Program-made: the position numbers and the translations under genes | NCBI GenBank assembly: GCA_020746875.1 | Contig: JAGTJL010000022.1 | Span: 372,001-436,000 of the forward strand | DNA length: 64,000 bases | Reading direction: 5' to 3' | Source: Rhexocercosporidium sp. MPI-PUGE-AT-0058 | Lineage: Eukaryota; Ascomycota; Leotiomycetes; Helotiales | Notes under the pieces: generated by a model | Databases searched by the model: none | Told to the model about the DNA's origin: nothing | The model's input: only the letters and a program-made list of their open reading frames with translations | Shown: piece after piece, positions 35,197-47,045 of the stretch | Layout: the number at the start of each line of letters is the position of its first letter | How positions within the stretch are numbered: the stretch's first letter is position 1

Positions 35197-36460
35197 ATGA
35201 AGTTGGTTTTCCTTCTCATCGCATCATCTGTACTCGCACATCCAAATATGAGAAAGAGATATGATCTCGACACGGCAACGGATTCCGGATTATTGCTGCG
35301 ATGACGATGACGGGATAGCGGACTGCCTCGATTCCAACAATCAGTGGACTGCTTTTCAAGGCACCGCTCATCACAAACAAACTCAATTTCCGACACAACA
35401 GCCCTCTCAACCTCACCAGCAATAATCTCCTCCGATAACTATCCTAACCACTAGCACAGTCATAGACGCCGCCCACCCAACAGCCACCCACCCACCCCTC
35501 AACATTCGCTTCCCAGAACAACACCAAATGGAGCATCTTCCGTGTTGGCTATATCTATTCCAGCAGCAAGCCCGATCTGAACTGGGATAAAGGCCGCACC
35601 TCCGTTCTCTCCGGCACTAAGTTCTGGAATTTTGGTGACGTGTTAGCAGAAGATGGACTCAAAGATGGATTTGCAATGGGCGCCGCTTTCTATTCTAGAA
35701 AGTCGAAATTTCTGGAGGTGAATGCGAAAGACATGAATAATGTTAATGGTGGGACTTCGCAATGCCTTATTCGGGCGATCCACCACCGCAGAACAATACG
35801 CCCTTCTGAGGTATAGACACGTTGAATGTGGCGGAGGTGAGCCTGGGTGTAGGTATCGACTTTGTGGTATGTGTATCCATCTCAGTCTTCAAAGGCTCGA
35901 AAAGCTAGTGCTTCACAGTATATAAAGAGCATGAATCTCGCTAGTTCCATCCAAGTTCCCCCAACTTGCAAGAATGAGCCCTAACGTGCATCCACTGGGA
36001 GACATGGCGAGCTATCATAGGCGATTACATCGACCGCGGCTCCGGCATAATCAAAATAACACTCGGTACCCAAGTCCCCCTCGCCAACCGATTGGGCCCT
36101 CTCTTCTCCGGCCAGGACAGCATCCAAACCGGCCTCATGACCATCCTCAACCCCAAAGGCTACATCTACACGTACACTAACGGCGGGCACACCAGTCTTG
36201 TTATCGGCCGCTCCAGATTACACAACGCTTTCGATGCCACGAAATAAGAGTTCCTCAAAACAACTGGGAAATGGGTGACTGGTATCCCGAAGAATGATGA
36301 TCTGAGTTATGGCGTACAAGGGACTATGCACAGTGATGGCCAGGGATCAATTATGTACTCGGAGTATTTGGGTGGGTACATATTGTTTACGGGCGCATAT
36401 GGGTACTATATGAGTTTTAATACGAGTGAGACACCGTATGGGCCACGAGGAGGCAAGTAA
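35197..36460 (+). pseudogene. Broken secreted-protein gene (DUF4185-like)
   Basis: Begins with an ATG (35197) and a good signal peptide (MKLVFLLIASSVLAHP), but the frame stops after about 35 codons. From ~35517 a coding-like stretch resumes (WSIFRVGYIYSSS, RTSVLSGTKFWNFGD, FAMGAAFYS, LEVNAKDMNNVN). At about 35745 the frame shifts to continue WDFAMPYSGDPPPQNNTPF, followed by a stop (TGA at 35806) where a Trp codon would fit, then GIDTLNVAEV. From ~36020 another stretch reads ITLGTQVPLANRLGPLFSGQ and GYIYTYTNGGHTSLVIGRS, has a TAA at 36245, and ends with VTGIPKNDDLSYGVQGTMHS, YFTGAYGYYMSFNTSETPYGP-like sequence and a final stop. The pattern (WSIFRVG.., repeated blades, YGP ending) suggests an extracellular five-bladed propeller/DUF4185-like protein; this identification is tentative. 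It is not translatable as it stands. Confidence 0.65.
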
Positions 36461-38053
36461 AATCTTGCAAGTCAGGTCGGTATGGTGTTAATGTGCATCC
36501 AGAGTTCAGTTAGGGGGAAGTCATTCGGTGTTGTGTGTTTCGAGTGGGGGCAGGATGGGAATATGATGTATTAACTTGAGTTCAGGTACTAGTCCTCCCG
36601 GGCAAACAAGTAGGATGCAAGTCCTAAGCGATAGAATAGCAGTGTCCTATCGTACCTTCAGTTGAGGAGCGATTGGCTTGAATAAAGGGAGCCAATATCA
36701 GACGTCTCCACGTGACCTACATCGAATCTAACCGCAGCTCGACTTGAAGAAGGGGCGTGAATACGCCTTGAGGAAAGCCTGAATCTTGGCGATTACAGCC
36801 ATATCTAAGCTCTGTAGTTCTACTAATTCTGCGGCGATGCTGTACCGCCACGTTGTACTTTCAAAAGAGGCTGACTGAAAAGCCTGAGCTGAGGAACATG
36901 GATCTTGGCAAGCCTCACTAAATAAATAAAAGAAGTTCTTGGTTGACTCACAAGCTGGTAGGTATATGCTTTGATGTGACTTGCAATCAACGTACGGAGA
37001 GAGGTATATGCGATTATTTCTGTCGTTGAAATAAGCTCCTCTCATGGCATGGGTGCTATTTGACTTTCCGGAGATACAGATCGTAGTCTCTCCACTCTCC
37101 TGTAAGTCTCCAAAGCAAACTTGGTGCGCAAGGCAAAATGGTCCTAATTCGGGTCGAATTGATCCTATATCTCGAGCCAACGATAGGTTTCTTTACGCTT
37201 GTGTGCGTCCTAAAATGGATTTGCTGGATGTGTCTTTGACGGATGCCTTGGGCTGTGGCATTTAGAGATCCGAAACCTGGCTTCAGCGGGTCTCATTTGA
37301 GCACGCTCTCAGCAATTTTTTTCCTGGAATATTTGTGTCAAAAGAATTCACATCAGATGGCTACTATTATTGCTCATCATAAGATACCCGTGTTCTTTCT
37401 TTCTATGAGAACAACTTTCAAAATGCTGCTCATCGACTAAACCACCGGGTTTCCCAATCAAGAAAAATTCAACGACGCTTACATCCCGCAGCCGAACGCA
37501 AAACGACAAATCATCAGCCTCACTACCCCTGCCTAGGCTAGGCTTCCGTATATGTGTCCCTCTGATTCGCCAAACGATCTGTCAAACGGAAAGTCGGATT
37601 AAGCTTTCAACGCGGCTTATCTGCGACTTGTCGAAGCGAGGACCCATATCTCGACTTGAAGGAGTTTCGAAGTGGGCAGCCTCGGAGAGATGTGGTGCCG
37701 ACTAGATGCAACTAACCACTCACGACAACAAAGTCCCTGGAACACGGCACAACTTTTTACGAGGGGCGTACATAATGGAATGATGCCCACGCTTTGCCCG
37801 AGTTCTTTTCTTGTCCTTTCTGCTCTGTTGATTTGATTTCCTTATAGATTCGAGTTCGAGTCTGATGAGAGGAGAACATCTCTTTGTTTGCCACACTTCT
37901 TTGTTCGGTTCAGTGATTCACGGAGGAATCCCTCCCGTTTGCTCTTGACTCAAGGCTGTGCGGCTCAGTAGCCTCGCTCGCCACTACCAGATCATCCTCA
38001 ACCTCTTTGTAAACTCTTCGTCTTCTCTAATAGTTACTCTTCAACAAACCAAA
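36461..38053. other. Intergenic, no supported gene
   Basis: A 150-codon minus-strand frame at 36728-37180 lacks an ATG at its start and shows no family pattern. The right end contains the promoter and leader of the RTA1 gene. Confidence 0.4.
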
Positions 38054-39122
38054 ATGGACTCCTTCATATCGACCATGAGCATCGTAGCTCGCAAAACCCG
38101 GCTAGAAATGCTAGCCGAATGTACCATCGACACCTGCCCAATAGACAGCTCCTACTACTTCTACCGCGTCTCTCTTGCTGCAAACGCAACATTCATCGCC
38201 CTCTTCGCCATCTCTCTCGTCGGCTTCCTCGTCACCTACGCAGTCACACGTCGAGCTACGGCTTTCACATTCGCCGTCTCGGCTGGCGTCATCCTCGAAG
38301 TCATTGGGTATGCGGGACGCATTATGAGCTGGAAGAACCAGTGGGAGGAGAATGGTTTCTTGATGCAGATTGTGTGTCTTACGATAGCTCCGGCTTTCAT
38401 TGCTGGTGGGGTCTACCTGTGTTTGAGACGTATCGTCTATGCATTCGGGCCAGAGAACTCCAGAATTGCGCCTGAGACATACACTCGCTTCGTACGTATT
38501 ACTCCTTCGTTCTCTCAAATTTGACTAACCACACTCACAGTTCATCCCCTGCGATCTCCTCTCTCTCCTCCTCCAAGCAGCCGGCGGAGGTATAGCCTCA
38601 TCCGCCTCGCACCAACACAAATCCACCAAAGTAGGCGATCACATCATGGTCGCGGGTCTAGCATTCCAAGTCCTCACCCTCCTCATCTTCATGATCCTCT
38701 GCGGTGACTTCGCTATCCGCACCCACCGGCGCTACAAATCCCTCGGCGAAGCAGCATTCGATCAGAACCCGCACTTCGTCACTCTTCGCCACTCGACGAA
38801 GTTCAAGGGCTTTCTCGCCGCTTTGACCCTCGCTACAATCTGCATCTTCTGGAGAAGTGTGTACAGAGTTGCGGAGTTGGCTGAGGGCTGGACGGGGAGC
38901 TTGATTAAGCGACAGTGGTTGTTTGTTGGATTTGAGGGTGTGATGGTTATTGTTGCTTGTTTGGCTCTTAACTTGTTCAATCCCGCGTTTGCGTTCTCTG
39001 AGGGTGTGACGGGGTTGGGTGGTCTGGGAAGTAAGAAGAAGATGCGAAAGCAGAGGGAGAAGGCGAATGAGGGAAGTTCGAGTAATAGTGATGTTGATGG
39101 TGGGTTGAAGAAGAGTGCTTAG
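38054..39122 (+). CDS. RTA1-domain membrane protein (lipid-translocating exporter family)
   Basis: Seven-helix fungal membrane protein of the RTA1/RTM1/RSB1 family, whose members affect resistance to toxic lipids and sterol-binding drugs. Exons 38054-38491 and 38541-39122 give 339 aa. Family landmarks: FYRVSLAANATFIALFAI (TM1), ILEVIGYAGRIMSW (TM3), FLMQIVCLTIAPAFIAGGVY then LCLRRIVYAFG (TM4), FIPCDLLSLLLQAAGGGIAS directly after the intron, VAGLAFQVLTLLIFMILC, FWRSVYRVAELAEGW and the last helix ending LNLFNPAFAFSE. The short cytosolic tail is rich in Lys, Ser and Asn. The unspliced frame would stop right after TM4. Substrate not predictable. Confidence 0.92.
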
Positions 39123-42028
39123 ATAGACTGGATGGGCCATGTTTAGATGATGTGATGATTGAGATACCTAGATTCCAAGGACTTTTGAATGAATACAATA
39201 TAGATTGCTTTTACTCTGAAAGATCAATTCTGTCTGAACCGTCCACTTAATTTCCCATAGACTTCTCTGTTGGTCGGATTACCATGGCAGAGCATGAAGG
39301 CGCGATAGCTTGTAAATATTACAAGTACATCCGTTCAATGAAAGTTTTTCGAAACCATTATGTCTAAGTATCAGCTTCATCAAGAATCTGATTGATTTGA
39401 TGAACGCTATTCATCATCCGCATAAGAAATCACATCTAGAAATAACCCTTCAATTACCCATATCAAAACAGTTGAATCTTGATGGGAGATATACACACTG
39501 TGAATTAGACAATATCCATCTCGCAAGCAACAAAAAGCAACAGTACTCGACGAGTTTCATTGAAAAAGGTGATTTGGAATCACAGCCAGTTGTTCTACTT
39601 CACGTGACTCGAACCATCCCCCATTAGGTATGCCCTTGGCAGGGCGGCCGTGTTTGCCGCCCTGCACGCTGTTTTGGCCGCCCTGCACGCCGCCCTCCCA
39701 TGGCCCCTCAACACCAAAAAATCTCAAAGATTCTCCAAGCTACGAAGAACAATTGCGCAAGAGTCGCGATCGAAATTATTTTCCGTAGACTGTGTTATGT
39801 CAATTATCGCAACCCATCAAATGCGCGACAAAAAGTTTTCCGAGAACGAACACCAAAAAAATGATTTGGGGTGCAGGCGGGCTTACAGGGGTCGCATGGT
39901 TGCGCGGTGCTAAGCGAGGCGTCACCCCCTTTGGGAACGACAACTTGGGTTGTGGTGGGCATTTTCGCTTGGAAAAAAATCGTAGGTTTTTGGAGGGTGG
40001 TGGCACGTGGGTCTTAAGCGAGTGGGAGGCTTCGAAAATGGAGATTTGTTGAGGTTTGAAGGATTTGAAGATGAAGTGCGGATCCACAGTCTTATACTCA
40101 CTGTGTTGACCAAGTCACGGGAAATGGACAGTCTGAGGATGGCCAGTAGGAAGCTGACAGAATGGCAAGGGAAAGGACTTGATGTGTGATTGGTATTGGA
40201 TTGGCTTGCAGGAGATACTAACTGCTTTCTTCACCGATTGAACGTGGGATGGAGGAGGGAATTGGGGTTCATGTCTGTGGGTAGGTATAGAACAAAGTTC
40301 CGGCGCTCTTCAGGGGGATTGCCACCATCTATACTGACGAAGAGCCCTGGAGAACTTTGAGGTACTGCTGGAAACATGTACTGTGGAAGCCTGACATCAC
40401 TGAAAGTGTGCGGAAGACAGTGACATATCCTTGAGAAACATCCAAGATATGTGCTTCTCTCAGAGGACTGGCAGTTCTGATTCTCAAAGTGATTGGTTTT
40501 CTACGTGCAAAGACTTCCAAAAGACGAAAATGAAGGAAGAGCAGGAAAGGAGACATTTCACTGTAGTATCTTGTGGGTACATATACTGGATCTCAAGAAC
40601 CCTATACGTGGAACGATACGGCCTTGGGATGATGTTCATGTGCCACAGCTGTTTATTCATCAATTCGTTCCTGAAGACAGGAAGAGATAAGGATAACCTT
40701 ATGCCGCCGTATCAATACAATAAAATCCACCCTCTGCTACTTTGCTGTCGAACTGTCTTGTAAAAGCTAAGCTTGTTCGTGATTCTTGAATCATGATGTA
40801 TCGGTTTTCGTCTCTCTCGCTAAATTGATGCGAAACCCTCCGTGATCTTATGACCAACGAGCCTCAAAACCCTAACATTCTGAGCCTGAAAAGGAAAACC
40901 GCAGCAATGACATAGAATTACATTTCCAATTCCGATACATCTACGCCCAACCGAGAAATTCATGCGACTTGAATAGCCAGCGGAACGTCGAAGTCCAGTA
41001 ACCCTACATCTGCTGAAGTTTCTGTGGTTCGAACATGGAATCTACCATAAATTGTATCTTACCTGGGTATTCCAGATCATGGTGAAAATACTTATGTACG
41101 CAGGCAGAGCAGAGTCTGTGTTATGCTGGTGGTCTAGTGAAGACAAGCTTTCTTAGGAGCAAGTAGATCGGTGTAGGTCTAGCGCTGGGATTTGGGCTTC
41201 CAGTTACTTATGGCTTACACAACCACAACCAACTTGAGGATAAGAACTGTTCGACTTTGCAATAGTAAAAGAGAAACCGCGTTGTAGAAGCAAAAGGCAG
41301 AAGAGCAGAACAGTCCAGTCATACCATGTTCTGAACGTTGATTCGATATGGTTATGGAGATATGAGGCAGGACGGCCCAGGAAAAGGAAACGAAGCGCGA
41401 TGAAGAACATAGAATAAGCAATGGACGGTACGCCTACAATGTTTCAAATGGTAGGCTTTTCAGAACCAGACGACTCTGTTCGGTTCCTTGATTCTTCGTA
41501 ATGTCAAGCTGACAAACCAGGAAGAGTCTTGAAGTCTCTTGTCAGAAAGTAGGTTGGATAAAGTTCCGCTCCTCAGAAATAGCATCCGCCATCTCAGAGC
41601 CGCTCAATAATAATTCCCCCACTGGCATCGTCTAGAGATTTACAGCCGCTCCAAAGCTGTTTTTATCTCCCCCGTAGAATCTTGTGGTACAGCCGAATAA
41701 GCATTGGATCTGTTCACCCAGAATTGAATGCCAAGCCTAGACCATCAACAGCTCGATCTATACCCAACCAAGTCCACAAACCCATCAAAGCAAAGTTATA
41801 GCCCACAATGAAGACCTTTTCCTGCCCCATCCCATCCTACATCAACAGCAAGCCGTCGTCAGAGGATACCTTCCCCAGTATTCTCGTACTACCACAGTCC
41901 GACATAGCGCTCGATATATGAGGATGGCTCGAATCCCAGCTCTGCTCTCTTCCTTGTACCTTCATTTCACTCGTCCAGACTCTCACTTACTTACTACGCC
42001 TCCCTAACTTTCCAGCCCAACCACCAAA
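39123..42028. other. Gene-poor intergenic region with GC-rich hairpin repeats
   Basis: No gene supported. At 39639-39690 there are GC-rich inverted and direct repeats (see separate entry), followed by about 400 bases with runs of A and a repetitive, transposon-remnant-like look. From 40200 to 40800 several short frames exist on both strands without family features. The last ~100 bases lead into the small secreted peptide gene. Confidence 0.4.
39639..39690. repeat. GC-rich hairpin plus direct repeat
   Basis: GCAGGGCGGC (39639-39648) and its exact inverse GCCGCCCTGC (39656-39665) are separated by 7 bases. GCCGCCCTGCACGC then repeats directly at 39677. This is unusually GC-rich for the surrounding DNA. 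Confidence 0.85.
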
Positions 42029-42273
42029 ATGAAGGTCATGTTCCTCGTCTCTGGTCTTGCTGCCCTTGCCTCTGCCATGGCTGCCGAGAAGCGTGATGGC
42101 ACTTGCGTCATGTAAACATGTAGGAAGACATTGTCATACTTACCTTTTACTATTGCTTACTCAAGGCAATTATGGCACTTCTGGTTTGCACTGCATCGGA
42201 CGTAAATCATTGTAGTCGAACGGAAGTCCCCTGCGTTTCCGTCTGGGGTTGTGTTGGCCCCAAGAAAGAGTAG
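42029..42273 (+). CDS. Candidate tiny cysteine-rich secreted peptide
   Basis: Proposed exons 42029-42106 and 42166-42273 give 61 aa: a signal peptide (MKVMFLVSGLAALASAMA), a possible Lys-Arg processing site (EKR), then five cysteines (GTC, VCTAS, NHCS, VPCVS, WGCVG) ending GPKKE. The cysteines appear only in the frame chosen by the splice, which argues for it. Against it, the donor is GTCATG, which is weak, and without splicing the frame stops at TAA after GTCVM. The composition fits fungal small secreted peptides. Family and function unknown. Confidence 0.45.
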
Positions 42274-42400
42274 ATTTGAGTCGTCCAACCATATGCATCC
42301 CAATCCTCAACGCCAGCAAATGCCTTCCCAAACCCATAAAATACACACCACATCACCCCTTTCTTCCACTCCCCCTCTCCTTCCTACCTAAACATCTCCC

Positions 42401-42858
42401 TCATAACCCCTTCCTAAACTTCTCATTCTCCACCTCCCTCCAATCCCTAACCTCGGGCTCATTCCCCGCGGTCTCCTTAACCGTATTCCCGAACGCCGGT
42501 TTGCCCGCATAGAGCTGTCCTGCACCGCTCGCCGGACCCGCACCCTCGAGTTCTCTACTCACGGCAATAGGTTGATTGCCTCGAAACCTCTTCCGCATAT
42601 CCACCATCCCGCGCTTGCACTCCCCGAGACCTTTCTTCAGTTGCTGGCATTTCGTGGGCATTTGGTCGATGAGGGGAGGACGTAGACAGTCGCCGGGTTT
42701 GTTGCGCTGGACCATTACGCAGTCGGATTCTTGGAGGCATTGTGCGAGGGCTTCTCCTGTTTTGGGAGAGGTGTTAGCGTTGCCTGGTCTGCTTGTTGAG
42801 CTGAGGATGAGGGGGAAAGAGAGGAAAACGTACGGATGTCTTTACACGAGCTCGGCAT
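42401..42858 (-). CDS. PET191: Cytochrome c oxidase assembly factor PET191/COA5
   Basis: Mitochondrial intermembrane-space protein needed for assembly of complex IV. Exons 42858-42834 and 42756-42401 give 126 aa. The start MPSSCKDIREALAQC, formed across the intron, and CLQESDCVMVQRNKPGDCL are diagnostic. Cysteine spacing includes C5-x9-C15 and C45-x9-C55 (twin CX9C-type), the pattern oxidised by the MIA40 import pathway. The conserved part ends at about residue 67 (KRGMVDMRKRFRGN); the remaining ~59 residues are a fungal extension of lower conservation. The first exon is only 25 bases. Confidence 0.93.
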
Positions 42859-43794
42859 CTTTGCAAAAATTTATCGTGATTCGTGACTTTTCCAGTAACC
42901 TTCTCCTCGATCAATCCCCTCCCAAGTCAAAGAGAGGTAGTGGCGTTAAAATGGCCTGTTGTCCTTGCTTTCTCCACCAGTAGAATCTCCAAACGGACCG
43001 TTGGAACTCTTGCAGACTTTTTCAATGTCAATTGGCGCACACTATTTGTTCACCGATCTTGAACTTTCGGTAGAGCTGTGTTTGACGGATGTTGATGTTG
43101 TTGAAGCGTCGCCTAGAGAAATACAGCTCTACCTAAGATCTCAAAGGCTGGCTGCATATCGGCTTGTGCAGGGGATTTGGAAGCTTGATACCATTGTGGG
43201 TTTAGCGTCGGCTCATATTTCTTCCCTTCCGGGTCTAGAACCTTGAGCTGCAGGAGCTTGACATCCATGTCAAATTCCTGTTTCCTGTGCAGGGAAAGAG
43301 AAAAAGATGAGATGAGTCTTGCTGCTGAAAAAGATAAGGAGTTGTGACTTGATCCTCGCTCTTGTTTGCTAAGCGGAGGCCTTTTTGTTTTTGTTTACTT
43401 TCGCATCTTCTCTCTTCTTAATAAGGATCGGCAAGTCTGGGAGTGCAGTCTTCTTTGTTGGCTGAGCAGGTCTGGGTCCTCTCAATTGGTCGTCGCCGTT
43501 GAGAGGGATTCACATGTGACATCAGCGGCGAGCGAGCAGGTAAAGTATGGAAATCATTGGGATTGCGATAAATCCCAACAACCACCACGATGGCTCTAGA
43601 ACTGATAGATAAAGCTCTATAGACCTAATACTCTTACGGAGAAGGCATCGTGATTGTCTCGAATATCCATCGGTTTGACGGGCACTAGCTGCCAACTCTG
43701 CGACTGCACACGACCACCCAGCTAGCTGCCTGCTTGTACATATCCGCCGCACCCCTCTTCCTGTATATTTGACTCGATACCACAACTAAATACA
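42859..43794. other. Intergenic, divergent promoter region
   Basis: Between the starts of PET191 and the lipase gene. A frame of 95 codons at 42959-43246 does not begin with ATG and has no motif. No gene is called. Confidence 0.4.
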
Positions 43795-45994
43795 ATGGCG
43801 CCGATTCCTTTCCTTGGTCGTTTAGGCATGTGAGTGCACAAAACCTTATATCTGCTCCCTCTTATGGTTCAGGCGTCGCACAATGGTTGTGAAACAAGCA
43901 ACTGACAATCATGGATAGAGCCGAATACATTGCCCTGGTCGGCTCTTTCTTTCTGGTGGGATTAGAGGCTATAATACGGATCTTGACGCTTGCCCTGCGT
44001 ATGTGCCTGACTTTTCCTCTTCTGCGAACTATCCTGACACTCTGTAGCTTCCACGATCATCACCCTCTGTTATCGAGTTTCCAGACGATTGTTCAATCGC
44101 TTTACCTCCCCCGCGACAAAGAAATCCGAGTCGAAGAAGAGTGGTAGGTTATCTGCTATATAGGAGGTTGGCAGATGCTAATTGCAGCAGACATCTCCAC
44201 AAAACTTCGAAATGCCTCTGACTTTGTTGACCTCTGCGCCGCCTTTGGATATACTGCTGAAGAACATATTGTGCAGACTGGGGATGGATACTTGCTAGGA
44301 TTACATCGATTAGCATATCGCAAGGGAGAAGAGAATGAGAAGGTCAATTATGGGAAGAACAGCATACGGAAGGGGGTGGTGTATATGCACCATGGCTTGC
44401 TCATGAATAGTGAAGTCTGGGTGTGCTTGACCGAGGAAGAGAGATGCTTGCCATTCAAATTGGTGGAGAAAGGATATGATGTCTGGGTAAGTTGGGGCAA
44501 CGCAAGGCCCAGGAGTAATGCTGACAGATATAGTTGGGCAACAATCGGGGAAATAAATACTCCAAGAAGTCTGTCCACCATTCACCAACAGATATTCCTT
44601 TCTGGGACTTCTCCATGGACGAATTCGCGTTCCATGATATTCCGGATAGTATCGCATACATCCTCGAAACCACTTCAGCACCATCACTTTCATACATTGG
44701 TTTCTCCCAAGGAACGGCTCAAGCTTTCGCTACTCTGGCAGTCCATCCAAGATTGAACGATCAAGTCAACGTCTTCATCGCTTTAGCACCAGCCATGTCA
44801 CCTGCTGGTCTCTCGAATGGAATCGTCGATGCTCTCGTCAAAGCCTCACCACAAGTTCTTTTTCTCCTCTTTGGCCGCCGCTCTATCCTAAGCTCAGCAA
44901 CAATGTGGCAATCAATTCTCTACCCACCAATCTTCGTCCGTCTAATCGACATGGGCCTTTCCTTTCTATTCGGCTGGCACGCACGCAACATCTCTACTAG
45001 CCAAAAGCTTGCCGCCTACCCCCATCTCTACTCCTTCACAAGCACCAAAAGCGTTGTCCACTGGTTCCAAATCATTCGCACCAAGAGTTTCCAAATGTAC
45101 GACGACGACGTCCAACCAGTTGTCTCCCTAAGCACCGTCAGCAAATACACCAAAGTCGCCAAATTCCCCACCCGCAACATCAAAACCCCCATCGTGCTTC
45201 TCTACGGCGGCAGCGACTCCCTAGTCGATATCAACGTCATGAAGCGCGAACTGCCCTCTCACACCGTTGCCATCGAAGTCCCTCACTACGAACATCTTGA
45301 TTTTCTCTGGGCACGAGAAGTTGACACCCTGGTATTCCCACACGTCTTCGACGCTCTAGAGAGTTTCTGTGATGCGGAGCACTCGAAAGAAGAATACGAG
45401 CGATATAGAAGTGCACGCCATGCTTCAATAGCAGCGACGAGGCGATTAACTCTACCTCGTAATTATCTCACTGAGAATCATCAGAGTGGAGAGGACAGTC
45501 CTTCAACCTACGCAGACGTAGCAGGTACATTTCCTAGCAGCGACTCAGACGCTCTAGCAATTGCCCCTGCTCCAAACACCATCGAAAACGGAAATGGAGT
45601 AGAACCAACGCTTCCGTCCCCCAATATGCGCAAACGCGCACGCATCCAAAGCACCTACGATGATTCCTCCGAAGGCGGCGGCGGCGGCTCATCGCCTATA
45701 CCCAACCGGCACATCAAAACCATCAGCGTCGAGGACGACGCCATCAATGGGAATACCTACGACAAAGATAAAGACAGAGGCAGTCCCACATCTGGGAAAG
45801 CCAGGGGTATGCGAAGTAACAGTATAGGTAGTAATCTGAGTTTCGCAGAGAGTGCGAAGGGCCCAGGGATAAGAGGCATCAGTCTTGGTGTGGGAAAGGC
45901 GATCAGTGCCGTTAGTAAGGGCGAGACGATGGGAGGGTTAACAATAAGTTCTGATGAGGGGAGTCCCGGGTCGAAGAAGAGGAGGGGAAGGTGA
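43795..45994 (+). CDS. Alpha/beta-hydrolase lipase, steryl ester hydrolase-like
   Basis: Membrane-anchored acid-lipase-family enzyme that would hydrolyse steryl esters or triacylglycerol. Exons 43795-43829, 43919-43998, 44048-44143, 44191-44486 and 44534-45994 give 655 aa. N-terminal hydrophobic anchor (YIALVGSFFLVGLEAIIRIL), then the partial lipase domain (DFVDLCAAFGYTAEEHIVQT, GYLLGLHRL), oxyanion region MHHGLLMNSEVW, LGNNRGNKYS immediately after intron 4, nucleophile elbow GFSQG (Ser ~227), the acid in YGGSDSLVD and His in PHYEHLDFLWA. All three catalytic positions are present. The last ~180 residues are a low-complexity Ser/Gly-rich tail with basic patches, as in yeast Yeh/Tgl1-type enzymes only in part. 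Lipid-droplet or plasma-membrane location is inferred. Confidence 0.9.
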
Positions 45995-47045
45995 TGTGTT
46001 GGGGTGGTGGGAGAAAGAGGATGAGGACTAAGAGATGGGTTGGGGAATGAGAGGAGAGATGAAGGAAATCGATACCCTGAATGCACTTTTTTTTGCGTCG
46101 AGATTAGGAAGACGCACCTCCTGTCGAGTTTTCGAAATTCTAAAAAGCTACTCATTCTCTCCCGATAGTCCAGCTCATACACATAATCCCCCCCCCCCCT
46201 TCTCCTTTCCCTCCGCATCTACCTACTCGTCTCTTACCCAATCAGTTTTTTCACGTAGTCCCTCCCAGAATTACATCTCCGGATCACGCAACATCTCGCT
46301 TATGTGTTTACACTAGAGGCGAGACTTAGAACCCGATCTGGGAATAATTGTTTTTTTCTTTCTCCATCGGACTTCCCGCAGCGCAACGTAATCCTCCTCC
46401 GAAGTCCCTATTCCACACTTCATTTCCTCCGAAAAGAAAAAAATCTAGCGTGAGTCTAGAGTGTTAGACAAGTGGAATCTAGTATACAGTGAATGTTTAA
46501 TAAATGTCTCGCTTCGGCGCTGAAGATGAACGTAGGCTGCACGAAGTTCTTCAAGATGGTGGTGGTGGTGGTGGTGGAAGAACGGAAGTAAGCGAGTTAA
46601 TCAAGTTTTAGGAGAAGGTTCAGAACGTCTTGACTTGTTGAGGAATCAATTTTTTGGTGTGTACTCTTGGGGAGGAAAGTGAGGTAGGGCGAAGCAGGAT
46701 TCGAGATATAGGAGATGTGATAGTGTGGATGGCATTTGTACTATTAAAGTGATTGGTGAGGTTACTAGGTCAGTGGTCCGGAAGATTGGAGGAGCCGATA
46801 TGACATGGACTGACTGCGACTTGCTCGATAACACCAGGGTATAAAATCAATGTTCGAGACAATCCAAAAGGGCCTGTCGTTTCTGAACTAAAGTAAAAAA
46901 AATCTGATACACGGAAAGGCTAAGCAGCTAGGATAAATATATTTTTGATGCTAATTGTTACATGGTATTTTGAAAAGAATTCGTAATTGAACAGGTGCCA
47001 ATGTATCGTACGGTGGAATTAATGTCCTAATTTAATCACTTTGCC
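45995..47045. other. Intergenic with simple repeats
   Basis: Convergent 3' ends. Contains a C12 run (46188-46199) and a GGT trinucleotide run (about 46556-46580). No gene. Confidence 0.5.
46188..46199. repeat. Poly-C run of 12
   Basis: Uninterrupted cytosine homopolymer shortly after the lipase stop codon. Its length is likely to be unreliable in long-read data. Confidence 0.9.

Noticed and set aside
36728..37180. A 150-codon minus-strand frame
   Set aside because: Starts without ATG and shows no domain or signal; the region around it has no coding trend.
39792..40087. Overlapping frames on both strands of the GC-rich repeat region
   Set aside because: Both strands open equally, which points to composition rather than coding.
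46556..46580. GGT trinucleotide run as a possible coding glycine repeat
   Set aside because: No open frame with a plausible start extends through it; treated as a simple repeat.
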